A DNA stretch of 64,000 nucleotides from Gnetum montanum (lineage: Eukaryota > Streptophyta > Gnetopsida > Gnetales > Gnetaceae). The position numbers and the translations under genes were made by a program. The DNA is taken from NCBI GenBank assembly GCA_015680685.1, contig MNCI01006534.1:342253-406252 (forward strand). Reading direction: 5' to 3'. Below, one piece after another: positions 46,475-57,400 of the stretch; within the stretch, counting starts at the first letter, position 1, and each line of letters opens with the position of its first letter. The notes below the pieces were generated by a model that was given only the letters and a program-made list of their open reading frames with translations, did not search any database and was not told where the DNA came from.

Positions 46475-49330
46475 ATGTCTTCTTCTTCTTTTCACAAGAG
46501 CAATACACCACCTAGGGATCATACAAAGAACAGTCGGCAGTCTAAAATACATAACCTAAATCCGCCAATTCCTCAACAATATAGGGTGGAATATACTCAT
46601 CTCGATGAGTATATACCCAATTTTACTTTTATCCTCCATTAAGACAAATAGCTCCGATGGAGAGACTTGCAAGGTAACATAGTGTTACCTCCAAATCGGT
46701 CAGTCCCAAACATGCTCCTCTGTGCTCTTGCACAGATCAGCATGACTCAGCTCTATGCTGAATACATTATAGGTGATTTCGACACAAAGGATTATCATCC
46801 CACAGCCGCACAACGTATAAGAGACTCAAGGCAAGAGAGTCAACATACACTGTTGAAGGGCAAAGAGGTCCTGCACGTCCTAAGTGAAATCGGAGATGGT
46901 GAACCACTCATAACAGGTTCTCTATCGAAATATGTTTCCCCTCCTAACAAAAGTGAGGAGGTGGGGTATCAGAACCTACACTCTACGATACACGACCCTG
47001 GTTCTGACCCCCGTGAACGCCAACTATTCATTGAGGGAACAACAACACATGACAAGGATGGGCACTCAAATCATCATCATGATCAGGGCCGAAGCCACAG
47101 AAGAGAAGATAAGAAACATCATCATGGCGATGGTTCTCCTTCTTATTCCCCTTGTTCACATCATTCACCCTCTCCTTCCACATCTGGGCACAGCCATCAT
47201 GAGCACAACAGTGAGGATAGAGGTAGACAAAATTAGAGACCTTGACGAGAGAGTCAAGAGAGAGGACAAGGGCATGAACGAANNNNNNNNNNNNNNNNNN
47301 NNNNNNNNNNNNNNNNNNNNNNNNNNNNNNNNNNNNNNNNNNNNNNNNNNNNNNNNNNNNNNNNNNNNNNNNNNNNNNNNNNNNNNNNNNNNNNNNNNNN
47401 NNNNNNNNNNNNNNNNNNNNNNNNNNNNNNNNNNNNNNNNNNNNNNNNNNNNNNNNNNNNNNNNNNNNNNNNNNNNNNNNNNNNNNNNNNNNAGTATCTA
47501 ATTTGCGTAAGCAGATCCAAGGATGGAAGCAAGGTACTCATGAACCATTGGACGTTGCCATGGGCCGCTACTACGCATTGTTACATCATTGCCCAGGCCA
47601 TGGTTACGCATAGTGGGATCAACTCTGCCACATCGTAGATGGGCTAAGGTATGAAACTAGGAGAACCCTTGGGACTTATGCTCAAGGGAGACTATCAGAA
47701 CTTAGATCCCATGAAATTCATCGCTTGTTGGAACAAGTAGCCAAAGAAGAAGGGGAACTACAAAAAAGGAAAAGTGCAGAAGAATATAACCATGATCCTT
47801 CTCTTCGAAAGAAGGGAGTGAGATTTTGCGATGAAGAGGGTGAGTCACCACTCAAAGAGTTGGTGAATAGGAAAACCTTGTTGCTTTAGAAGTTGACAAT
47901 AGAAGTATCGGCTAAGGTAGATGAAGTATGGAGCTCCTTAGATAGTAAAATTGAAACTGTCCTAAAGATTGTAGAGGAGTCTAAGGAGGAACGAAGTAGT
48001 GACAAGAACAAGACAAAGTCGAGAGATTTAGGCCCTGCACATGAGAAGGGTAAGGGGAAAATAACTATCTTTGATGAGGTTGTGGATTTAGACATGGACA
48101 ATGATGGTGGATGTGAGATTTGCCAATATGACCATCCTAAGGGATGTTGTCCAATCATCTCACATCTACAAGAGTCTGGGATGTATGCACTCAACTCGAG
48201 ACTTAACCAACGACAGACACCCTGAAGGTTACCCTATCCCCAAGGTAACCCAAGATAGTTCCACCAACCGTTGACGTACTATCCAAGTGGAACTCCACCA
48301 CAACCCAGCGGACAACATCAGCAGTGGCAATACCCACAGTCATGGGGGATGCCATCGCCTAAACATCAATACCCTTACCAGCAGCCAGACCCATATGGAT
48401 ACTACGTGCAGCAGTCGATTTCTCCAAGTGAGTCCATGGGTCACACAACTCCCCAACGTCACTACCAAGTTTGGGAGTACTTTAGAAGGACTCCTTCTCC
48501 TCCAAGAGATGCTCCATACCCATACCATCCTCCTACTTCATCCACACCTCTTCCATCGGTAGTTCCCATAACATCTCCTGCTCCAACAATGCAAGAGGAA
48601 CTCCCCACTCAACCACAGCCACGAAATGCTACGAGAGCCATAAACATTCAACCTGCTACTGGTTCTGACAACCGCAAAAAGAAAAGACCTTTCTTCAAAA
48701 CCAAAAGCCCAGACAAGCTCTCACAACAACAAGCGGTTGAGGCTAGGTACGCTCCTCCAACACATAAGGCTTCGAAACACCCTTCAGTCCAACAACAAAG
48801 CTTAATGCATACGGTTATGTTAACACATACCGTAACTAACTGGATCAAGGTAGGCCACCTTCCCAGGAAACTAACTGACCCTGGAAGTCCCTTAATCTAC
48901 CTCCAAATCATCGAAAACAAACCACATAAGGCTCTTCTTGACTCAGGTTCTGGAGTTAACTTAATTTCATGAGAAATGTATCAAGCCTGGAACTTGCCCC
49001 AACTTAAGAAGAGCAACATTCAACTAGAGTTGGCAGACCAATCCATCACCATTCCCTTGGGATTGGTGGAGGACATTGTTACCACTATGTGTGGTTGGTC
49101 ATATCCAGCAGATTTCCTGGTGATAGAAGTTAACAAGAACGAATGGGACTTCCCAATTATAATGGGAAGGGCATGGCTAAGCATAGTAGATGCATGCCTA
49201 GGGATTTGCGATCTTTCCTTGGAGATATCTAAGGTAAATATTTATGGAAAGATCAAGAAGAAGAAAGTTCCATGCATCACATACAGTGACTCAGAGGGTG
49301 ATGACATGCAGGAATCATGGGTGATGTGAA
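46475..49330 (+). pseudogene. Gag-protease of element E
   Basis: ATG at 46475. After DEYIPNFTFILH come two stops (CAA/CAG-type to TAA/TAG near 46639-46652), then the conserved LQGNIVLPPNRS and a His/Ser-rich region (46667-47236). A 210-base gap follows. Beyond it are the gag core end (LRKQIQGWKQ, HIVDGLRYETRRTLGTYA), a zinc-knuckle-like CX2CX3HX4C (48112-48150), a Pro/Gln/Tyr-rich linker (48271-48700) and a protease with an active-site-like DSGSGVNLI (about 48934-48960), a TGA just after it, and FPIIMGRAWLS (about 49150-49182). Few lesions compared with A-D. Confidence 0.85.
47283..47492. other. Assembly gap (210 N)
   Basis: A run of N inside the gag of element E; the central gag domain is expected here by comparison with A and C. 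Confidence 0.99.
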
Positions 49331-49357
49331 ATTTAACATCTCCTGCATGTCATCGGT

Positions 49358-49645
49358 GTGCACCAGTGCCTGTATGTAGCAACCACTCAACAAGAGAATA
49401 CCCAGTGGTTGACAGCTGATCAAAATAGCAGCCCAATAACATGCATGGAACGAGCTGAGGAAATAACCCATGCCAACAACGAAGGCATAGATACCTTAGA
49501 ATATGAGTGTCGCCAACTTTCACCCCTTAATTTAAGAACATCAATTGGAAGAAGTTGGGAACTTTTAAGAAATTCAAATAGATGCTCATTATTTCATATC
49601 TCTCCCTTTCCATTCAGTCATGGGGAAGATGGCCACCTATGCTAA
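49358..49645 (+). pseudogene. Pol remnant of element E
   Basis: The first part (TQWLTADQNSSPITCME) matches the linker between protease and RT in C. The last residues, FSHGEDGHLC followed by a stop, match the very end of C's pol. RT, RNase H and integrase are absent in between, so a single large deletion is the simplest reading. Confidence 0.65.
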
Positions 49646-51198
49646 TCGTTGGAGGCCCTTAGTTCTTTTAAGTTTTTGTTTTACGCGATTTTGTTTTACA
49701 CATTTTTTGTTTTACATCTTTTTGTTTTACAAATTTCTTTAACTTTTCTTGTTTTTGTTTTACAACATTGTTATACTTTTTCATTTTGTGTGTGTGTGTG
49801 CGTGTGTGATCCACCTTGTAAGTTTGTGTCATTCGATTAGTGTTCTTCATGATGGTATGAACTATTTTTCATTGATTGCTAATGTTTGGTTTTTACCTTT
49901 AAGTTACAATGTTGATACTAAGGTATGTTCTTTTGATATGACAGGCAATGAGTCCACTTCATCCATTCATCCACAAGTTCCATGGTCTCTCTTGGCTTGG
50001 AAATGTACAATTCCTTTCTAATAAGAACTATAACAAATCAGTGACTGGGTACTTCTCAAACTAAGGAAGGACTCAAGGATTGAAAAGGGTGTGACTTCAA
50101 GCGAACTTGATGCATTTGTTTTGGCCATTCTCTTGGGTGCTTGGATGTTTTCTTCTTGAGTTTTCTTGCCGTTTCGACGTCACCCAATCATCGGGAAGCT
50201 GAGCAATAAAAATAACAAAGTCTTTCCATGGTGTGGTTCTCACACATAAACACATAAAAAAAACAAAAATGAAACGAAAAGAAAAAGAGAAAGTGAGAAT
50301 TCAAAGCACACCCCTTAGACAAAATAATTATTTGGGCTACAAGCACTGGTCATGGAACTAAAATAAAAGGTTCCCTCTAACTAAGGCCCTTCTCGCTTCC
50401 CATTCTCTCCTCCTTCGTTTCATCAAAATGGTGGTGGCTCTTGGGTGAAGGCATTCTTCTTATTCAAGAGGATGGATCGGCCAAGTGCATTAATGCGAAG
50501 TCGCTGGATGTGGTTGGTTTAAGGCTGGAGTTGGAATGAGATTTGCTAAGTTACATTAATCATGAAACACACAAGGGGCTGTACACCACCTTGTTCTTGG
50601 GATTCCATTCCATTCTCTTCTCTCCACCCTTCTCTCCATTGTTCACCTCATTGCCAGTTGTATCGTTAGTGTATATTTTGGTTGACGCATTGTTTTCTTT
50701 TTGGTAAATTCTTGTGGTTAAGACTTTAACTCTTGTTCCAAATGACATTCCTAGAGCCTACGGACTCTTTGAATATGGGCTTATCAGGGCATTAAGGGCA
50801 TGAGCCTACTTTGGGGAGGACCCACTGACATTCCTATTTGGTGCACCAGTTAAATTCTTTTCCCTAACATTTTTGCAATCCATTTTATTTTGTTCATTTC
50901 CATCTTGACATCCATTTCATCGATGTTATAGTTTTCTCTTTTTCTCCATCTTTCTTGTTTTTTTTCTTTCTCCATTCTATCGCTACCGGAGGTTCGCGAT
51001 TAGTCATGGGGGTACAGGGCCCAATTTTTTTCGATTTTCTCCTAACCCCTACACCTTCGGTAGTCACCAATATTATATCTTCAAATCTGCAATCAGCCAT
51101 ACCACAACCTGGCCAATGGATCTTTCACCGAAGCAAGGTATTAACTGCATTGAAATTCATTTACCCTTGCTAATATAAAGTTTGTGTTGTGTGTGCAG
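49646..51198 (+). other. Noncoding spacer of element E
   Basis: T-rich, with a TTTTGTTTTAC repeat (49670-49770), a GT microsatellite (about 49789-49808), the spacer block GAGCCTACTTTGGGGAGGAC (about 50802-50821) and a purine-tract-like TTAGTCATGGGGGTACAGGG (51000-51019). I found no TATA module with palindromes like those of A-C. It ends in GTGTGTGCAG, a 3' splice acceptor. Confidence 0.6.
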
Positions 51199-51423
51199 AT
51201 GGCAATCATACAACAACGGATTGGATCTGGAGAGAACACTTGGAATGGAGCAGTACTGAAGCAGCTATGCAAGGAGCAAGATCGATGGCGCGCTTACAGA
51301 TGGACAACGAAAGGCGCAATCTTGGTGTTGGCAGCAGCGACACTTCTTTCTCTCTTTCTCTTTCTTAGCTACCAAATGAGGCCTGATGTCAATGTAATAA
51401 GGTGTTCACCCTTGTTGTCATGA
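51199..51423 (+). CDS. 75-residue single-TM ORF in the env position of element E
   Basis: ATG (51199-51201) directly follows TTGTGTGTGTGCAG-like acceptor sequence. The open frame reads MAIIQQRIGSG, a charged stretch rich in Arg, Lys and Trp, then a hydrophobic segment (GAILVLAAATLLSLFLFL, residues about 39-56) and a short tail ending at TGA 51421-51423. It has no similarity that I can see to the accessory ORF of A-D, although it holds the same place. A type II single-pass protein is the plain reading; it could instead be the leftover of a larger protein. Unrecognised, expression unproven. Confidence 0.4.
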   Translation: MAIIQQRIGSGENTWNGAVLKQLCKEQDRWRAYRWTTKGAILVLAAATLLSLFLFLSYQMRPDVNVIRCSPLLS

Positions 51424-51561
51424 ACACCAGTTTTGTTGTGTTTTGTAATGATGATCCGTTCACATGTCATCCCATTAGTTCCATTTGAGTCAATAATCCC
51501 ATACCTTCCCGATATTATTGTAAGGAACTCGAGGACGAGTTTTCATTTAGTCATGGGGGTA

Positions 51562-52327
51562 TGATGGGACGCGATATCGTGGTGCGCCGTCATATCTATA
51601 AATAAGGAGCGGCTCTTCCTTGTTTCTCATCCTAGGCTTATACCGTAGTGAAACTCTGGTAGTTTGACCTCTCCAAAGATAGATTAATTTCCATGTGCTC
51701 GCAGTAAGAACTCCAAAGTGAACGAATCTTTATTCGAGCAAACATTGTACCTGAACACAAGTTTGTGTACGGCAATAAAGACGAGCTTCTTGGATAAACC
51801 TTGCAGTGCATGGAATAGGCTAAATAGGATTTTTATTTATTGTTATTTACTATTTATCATTTACATGCTTTATTAGGAATTAAATCTCTCTCAACCCTTC
51901 TCTCCTAGTTAAGTGCCTCAATACGACCACTTCGAGCACATGCGTTACGCGTGGTGATCCCAGCAACGACTAGCCTTTGGTAACCACGATTGCATTGGTT
52001 TAGGGTGTGAACGGTAAGTGGGAACGGATGCTGACACTAGGTTAATTTAGGCTTAGTTTGTTCGTTAGAGTTAGTCAATTAGTCTTTCAACCCTTTACCT
52101 CACTAGCATAGGAGATAAAACCGAAAAAGACATAAAAATCATATACCTCAGACTTACTTAACCATACACCGTGACAACTACAAGTAAGTCTGGGAAGACA
52201 ACGAATAATTAACCTTAAGTGTTCCATGAGGCGTGTAGGCACTTAGTCTACGGAGTTCAACCGGATCGCGCGTGTTACACTCGTATTCGTATGGTTGAGT
52301 GTAGGGGTACCTCGCCACTCATAACAA
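51562..52327 (+). repeat. 3' LTR of element E
   Basis: Starts TGATGGGACGCGATATC after the purine tract; aligns with 45503-46332 but lacks about 70 bases of palindrome array. TATAAATA at about 51597. End near CACTCATAACA. Confidence 0.9.
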
Positions 52328-54260
52328 ATTATTAGTGTTAAATGATGGACTTAACGGAAATTGATGAGATAATGATTTGATGGAAAATTTTTCGTTGTCT
52401 TCTTCATGATCAATTACAACATAATATGTCCATACATTTATAGGTATTTATTTGATGGGGCTATAATAACTATAGATGGGACCCGTCTTTTTCCATAAAA
52501 GTATGGTTGGAAATTCAAAGGACATGAGTGATTGGAAATTCAAAAAATTCTAACTTGTCTTCTTTTGATGGGGAACAAAGTTACCCCGTTTTTTATGTCC
52601 CCCCGGGTAGTATTATAGTAGTAGAAGGGGCGTTCTCCACCTTGGATCTTGTCCTTAAGTTTGCACTTCATTTTATTATATTTCCATATGCCAATTAGAT
52701 TACCTTGAATTTTGGTTTTTAATATTAATTTCTCCTTCTAATCTGTAGTCCACAACATGGGTATGTAAATTAAGTATTGGACAATGAGTTGAAGTGCAGG
52801 CTAAAACTAACATTTTAATGGAGAGTTAAAATACCACACCTAGGTATGAATCTTGCTACACAAAGAAGTGCTCTCAATCTACTTTCCCTGAGATTGATGA
52901 TACTTCATTGGTGATCATATTGCATTAAGTGTACACACAAGTAAATAATATATAACATTTATGATTATTTAAAGATGTTGACTTTATTTTATGTTTAAAA
53001 GTAAAAAACACAGGTGTTAATTTTCAAACTGATCCTCCAATATTCAACTATAATTTATAGACAAGTAATATGAAATGTTGTGACTTTAAGACCAATGACT
53101 TATACATGTCCATAATACTTATCCTACAAAGTGCAATCTTATTAGTACCAATGTCAAAAATAAAATACGATATTTACTTAAGTAATATGAATAAAAATTA
53201 ACTCAACTATTTCCATTGTCAATCAAAACTTAAAACATATCATGATCCTCAACTATCATAACCATACCTATAAATTAAATCTATTAGCCAAGTTCACTAT
53301 AAAATTGCATTATGTTTACAGTAAAATTTAATAATATACAAATATTATTAAAATAAAAGATAGCTCTCCACGTAACCATCTAATCAACTAATGAGTCACC
53401 CTTGAGGCATCATTATAATTTTGTATAATTTTTGTAATGTATTCTATTGGATATATGTATTAGTGTGTGCTTATAGTCAAATTATTTTAGATTCCAATCC
53501 CTGTAATCATTCCATAAGATGAACTAGCAAAAAGTGTTCAAGAAACTAAATCCTTATCATTGTTCAACTTGAAAGAAAGTGCAACTAGTTTTAACATTGA
53601 ATGATTTCAAACTTATTAACAAAGCTCAAACTCCTCTCCCTTAAAAAGATGCTTTTCATGAGAATGATGGTCCTCTTCCAAATTAGAAAGCATTGGTGGT
53701 TTGTGTAGCATTTCCTAACGACAGTATTTTTCATTTATTCATAAATAAATCAAATCCAGGCACAATTTCAAACTCTTATTTTCTCTTAAGTTTTTATCGC
53801 TTGTTTGCTTTGTTTATAAGATTTTGCAGGACCGAACCATCAATGTAAAAAAAAATCTTTCATTTCTGTAATGTTGAATTTGAATAAGCGGAAACGCGGT
53901 GGGCGAAATCCTAGATGAGCGCATCATCGGAGTCCGGCAACAATGGTGAGTGACCCAGATGGAAGAATAAAGTTAAGAATTTAAAAAATAAAAACGGTTA
54001 TAAAACTGCGCTTTCGAGTTGGAAATGGATTGATAGCGAAGAATGATCATTCAATTTTTTCCATTGTTTTTCTTTGCCATGGATGACTATATAATAAATC
54101 CTTCGTCACGATCCATGCTGGTATTCGTGAATCGAAGAATCTATCTCGAAACCTTTCTGAGTAATAAACTTCTTCTACCCACCGTAAAAATACACGGAAA
54201 AGTGATTGGTAAAGGCTCACAAGAACTACTTTTATAAATACGAAGGCAACAGCAGCACCA
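52328..54260. other. Intergenic spacer between element E and the ABC transporter gene
   Basis: AT-rich with no sustained coding frame. A short GC-richer patch at about 53890-53950 contains an ATG-led 31-base exon-like segment (53915-53945) followed by GTGAGT. Otherwise nothing recognisable; a retrotransposon boundary on this side was not found beyond E. Confidence 0.5.
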
Positions 54261-54491
54261 GGTTTGCTGTTTGCTTGTCCATAAGTCTTTTATTTACATA
54301 GCAAAGGCATCACCTTTCATTAGGTTTGGAGATACGATATCTAAATAAATAAAAAAATATCATGCCATTTAAAAAATTGCTACATCGAATGCGGGAGAGA
54401 AACAAAAACAGCACCAGCACCAGCAGCAAGAACATCAAAAGGGCGGTTCAGTATGTAGAAGAAATTCGTCTGTTTCCTTCCATCCATCCAT
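54261..54491 (-). other. Presumed 3' UTR of the ABC transporter gene
   Basis: Lies directly after the stop codon on the minus strand. It contains a CCATCCATCCATC run next to the stop and an AATAAA on the minus strand (about 54295-54290) as a possible polyadenylation signal. Confidence 0.4.
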
Positions 54492-57400
54492 CTATCTGTT
54501 CTGGAAATTCAGGAACTTGACGCCAAGCGCAAACACGGCGGCGAAGAGGACATTGAAACCGACCATGGCGGCAGCAACAGCGCCGAGAAAGTCGTGCTTG
54601 AATCCGTAGTAGCTGTGCAGGAATTCCTTGACGGACTGAGTTTTGCCGTTGCTAAGCGTCATCTGGTCGTCCAGGTCGCCGAACTGCGAGACGATGAGAC
54701 CGTAGAGAGTCCAGGCAACTGGGCAGCACCAGTAGTACCAGCGCCACCACACTGGCATCTTGGGCCTTGGCATCAGAAATCCAGAGAACAAGTTCCAGAT
54801 TGCGTAGAAGGACGATGACACAATTGCAGAAATGTTGTGGTTGGGCGTCAGTGACTGTGTCATCATGCCGTAGTAGGTGAAGTAGAGGAAGGTGCAGAAC
54901 GCCAGGAACAAGAACCACAGGAACTTGGCCGCCGTCCACTCGAACGCCATCATCGCGTATACCATCACGCTGTATATGCAAGCCTGGACGAACACGTACG
55001 GTATCTCGATCGCAGCCTGCAATCAATTAAGTAAGAATTTTAGATTCGCAATTTGGGATGATATTTCAAAATTGCAGGAAACAGCGAGGGAAGGAAGGAC
55101 AGGATGATTGTGATTGAAATTCTGACACTGACCTGGGCGAAACCGTAGGGAACCGGCGAGTACATTCCGGCGGCTTTTTCTCTGTAGAAGACGGTACGCT
55201 CGATTTCCACGACGGGTTGCACAGAGGACGAGTTGTTGATACCGATGAAGAGCACAGCGGCGTAGAGCGAGCCCATGGCGTTGTTGAGGTCTTTCTGGTG
55301 ACTTTTCTTGTTGCCCACGCGCCAGAAAATGGTGCCGAACATAAAGGCACACACAAGTGTAAAGAAGAATCGCACCGCCGTGTACTGTGGATACCGCCAG
55401 TAGGACAGGTTTTGCTTCCACAAACACGCTGCACATTGTCCCAGGAATCCCTGCGCGTATTTTGTGGGGAAATGCAGGTCCTTGGATCCCGGCGCCGGTG
55501 TACTTAGCTCTTTTATTAATGCTTTGTTCCGGCTGCATAAACCGACAAAATAACAATGGTCAGATGTGCATGGCTACGGATTTTCTGTGCTCTGTTTGGG
55601 TTTGGTTACGTTACTTTACGTCCTGCAACAAAGTTCTAGAGATGGATGGATGGATGGAAGATTTGATACTTACGCGTGTAGCTCCGAGTTCCTGTAGTAT
55701 TCTGCGAAATCTGTTCCCAGACGTGACTCCATAGCGACGGAACTAACCTCCAACATCCATGTTGCCGGGTTGTAGCCGTCGGTGATTTTCCGTACTCCGT
55801 TGATGGACTGTATCATTCAAGCCAACGATCATTCATTCATTCATTCGGTATTATAGTTATTTCTTCAGTAATTATCTCTCTATGTCATGTACCCTGCTGC
55901 AAGCAAGCAAGCAATTTAAGGAGTTCTCGTGAATTACCTCAAAGTATTCAATCATTAGGTTTGAGTTGCGACCCAGTGGACCGGCGTAAATAGCCTGGCC
56001 TCCTCTTTTCATCAGGAAAAGCTGCACATGCATACCCCAATTAGAAGTCAAGAAAATGGAATTGAATGGAATCCTCTGTTCTTAACTACTTCAACGGGGA
56101 CTGAGGATCACATTCACATGCATACCTCATCAAAAGCCTCGAAGATGTCAATGCTAGGCTGGTGAATGGTGCAGACGACAGTTCTGCCTGTGTTAACCGT
56201 GTTCCTGACTGTTCTCATAACAATGGCTGCGGCACGAGCGTCCAATCCGGAGGTGGGCTCATCCATGAAAATGATGGAAGGGTTGGCCACGAGCTCCACT
56301 GCAATTGTCAACCTTTTGCGCTGCTCTGTGGACAGACCTGTAACTCCTGGCAACCCTACAAGCGCATCCCTCATACTGTCCAGCTCAACCAATTCCATGA
56401 CTTCTTCCACAAACAGCTGCACCACTCAGTCAATCCATTCTCTAATAATGTCAGTTTCCGGACGATTTCCATGGATTTAAGATAAGCAGGTATTTGAAGA
56501 TGGTAATTTCCCAATTCAATGATGGGGATGGGGATGAATCAAATTAAAAACAATGTTTCAGAAAAAAAATTTTGAAAATGGCTGCCAGAGCTTGTCTCGC
56601 TTACCTCTTTCGTTTTGCGATCAATATCGCCTCCCAGACGAAGCCAGGCGGAATAGATGAGAGACTCGTGCAAGGTGACCTGAGGAGAGTGAATGTCCGT
56701 CTGTTCACAGTATCCGGAAATACGAGCAAAAGTGTCCTGCACTTTGGAATAGCCGGAGATGGTTATGTTTCCCTCGATGTATCCACCGGTTTTTCTGCCA
56801 GCCAACACGTCCATGAGAGTGGTCTTCCCTGCACCACTCACACCCATGAGACACGTCAAAACTCCCGGCCGGAACGAACCGCTCACACTCTTCAACAGTT
56901 GCAGACGGTTCTCTGGAACTCCCTGGGCTTGCATTTCCTGCATCCGAGAAAATTAAATTACATGTTATCTTTGTGGTCAGAGTCTTTTGTCTTAAAAAAA
57001 CGAGATGATAAGGTCAATTCATACAGAAAAATGAGATGAGGTAAGGTGCTTTAGTGGTAATACTCTTGGTACGGAAAATGAAGTTTCGTTAACTTTCAAA
57101 ATTTGAACTTTTAGATCATATTGTTCGCCGTTGGTTGTGCGGTAAAAGTCTTGGCATGTGTCAAGAAAATTCCAAGTCTCAAATAAATGTAAGGAGATAT
57201 TAACTTAATGGTACGTCTAGTATAGATGGCATTGTTCTTTGGCCGTTACAGGGAGCGAACAGGGTCGATTACTTACAGCAGGCATGTCGACGTAGTAATT
57301 GACATCTTCGAAGGTAAGTGACAGGGGTTCGAAGGGCAAAACCATGCCCTTGCTTGCGGTTCCGGAGGCCTCTCCCGCTGCTCCTGCTGCACCAGATCCT

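Larger units (their letters stand above)
45503..52327 (+). mobile_element. Element E: Athila-like element with gag-protease, pol deleted
   Basis: LTRs at 45503-46332 and 51562-about 52327, primer site TGGCGCTGTTGTCGGGGA (46334-46351; two C-to-T differences from the tRNA-Asp end) and purine tract TCATGGGGGTA (51551-51561). Inside: gag-protease, a short pol remnant joined to the pol tail, a noncoding spacer, and a small membrane-protein ORF behind a splice acceptor. RT, RNase H and integrase are missing. The flanks AAAAT and CAAAT may be an imperfect target-site duplication; the 3' LTR end (CACTCATAACA) is altered, so its last base is uncertain by a few positions. Confidence 0.9.

Noticed and set aside
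46932-47501. 189-codon plus-strand open frame in element E
   Set aside because: It runs through the N gap and overlaps the 46667-47236 frame, which carries the conserved gag start.
54043-54237. 64-codon frame downstream of the transporter gene
   Set aside because: Short, T-rich start, no motif, no homologous feature recognised.
55217-55507. Plus-strand frames over the transporter exons (also at 56162-56485, 57299-57625, 62144-62470)
   Set aside because: These are antisense shadows of GC-rich exons or the leader.
57035-57180. SINE-like tRNA head in intron 15 of the transporter gene
   Set aside because: GGTAAGGTGCTTTAGTGGTA resembles an A box, but no convincing B box, tail or target-site duplication was found.
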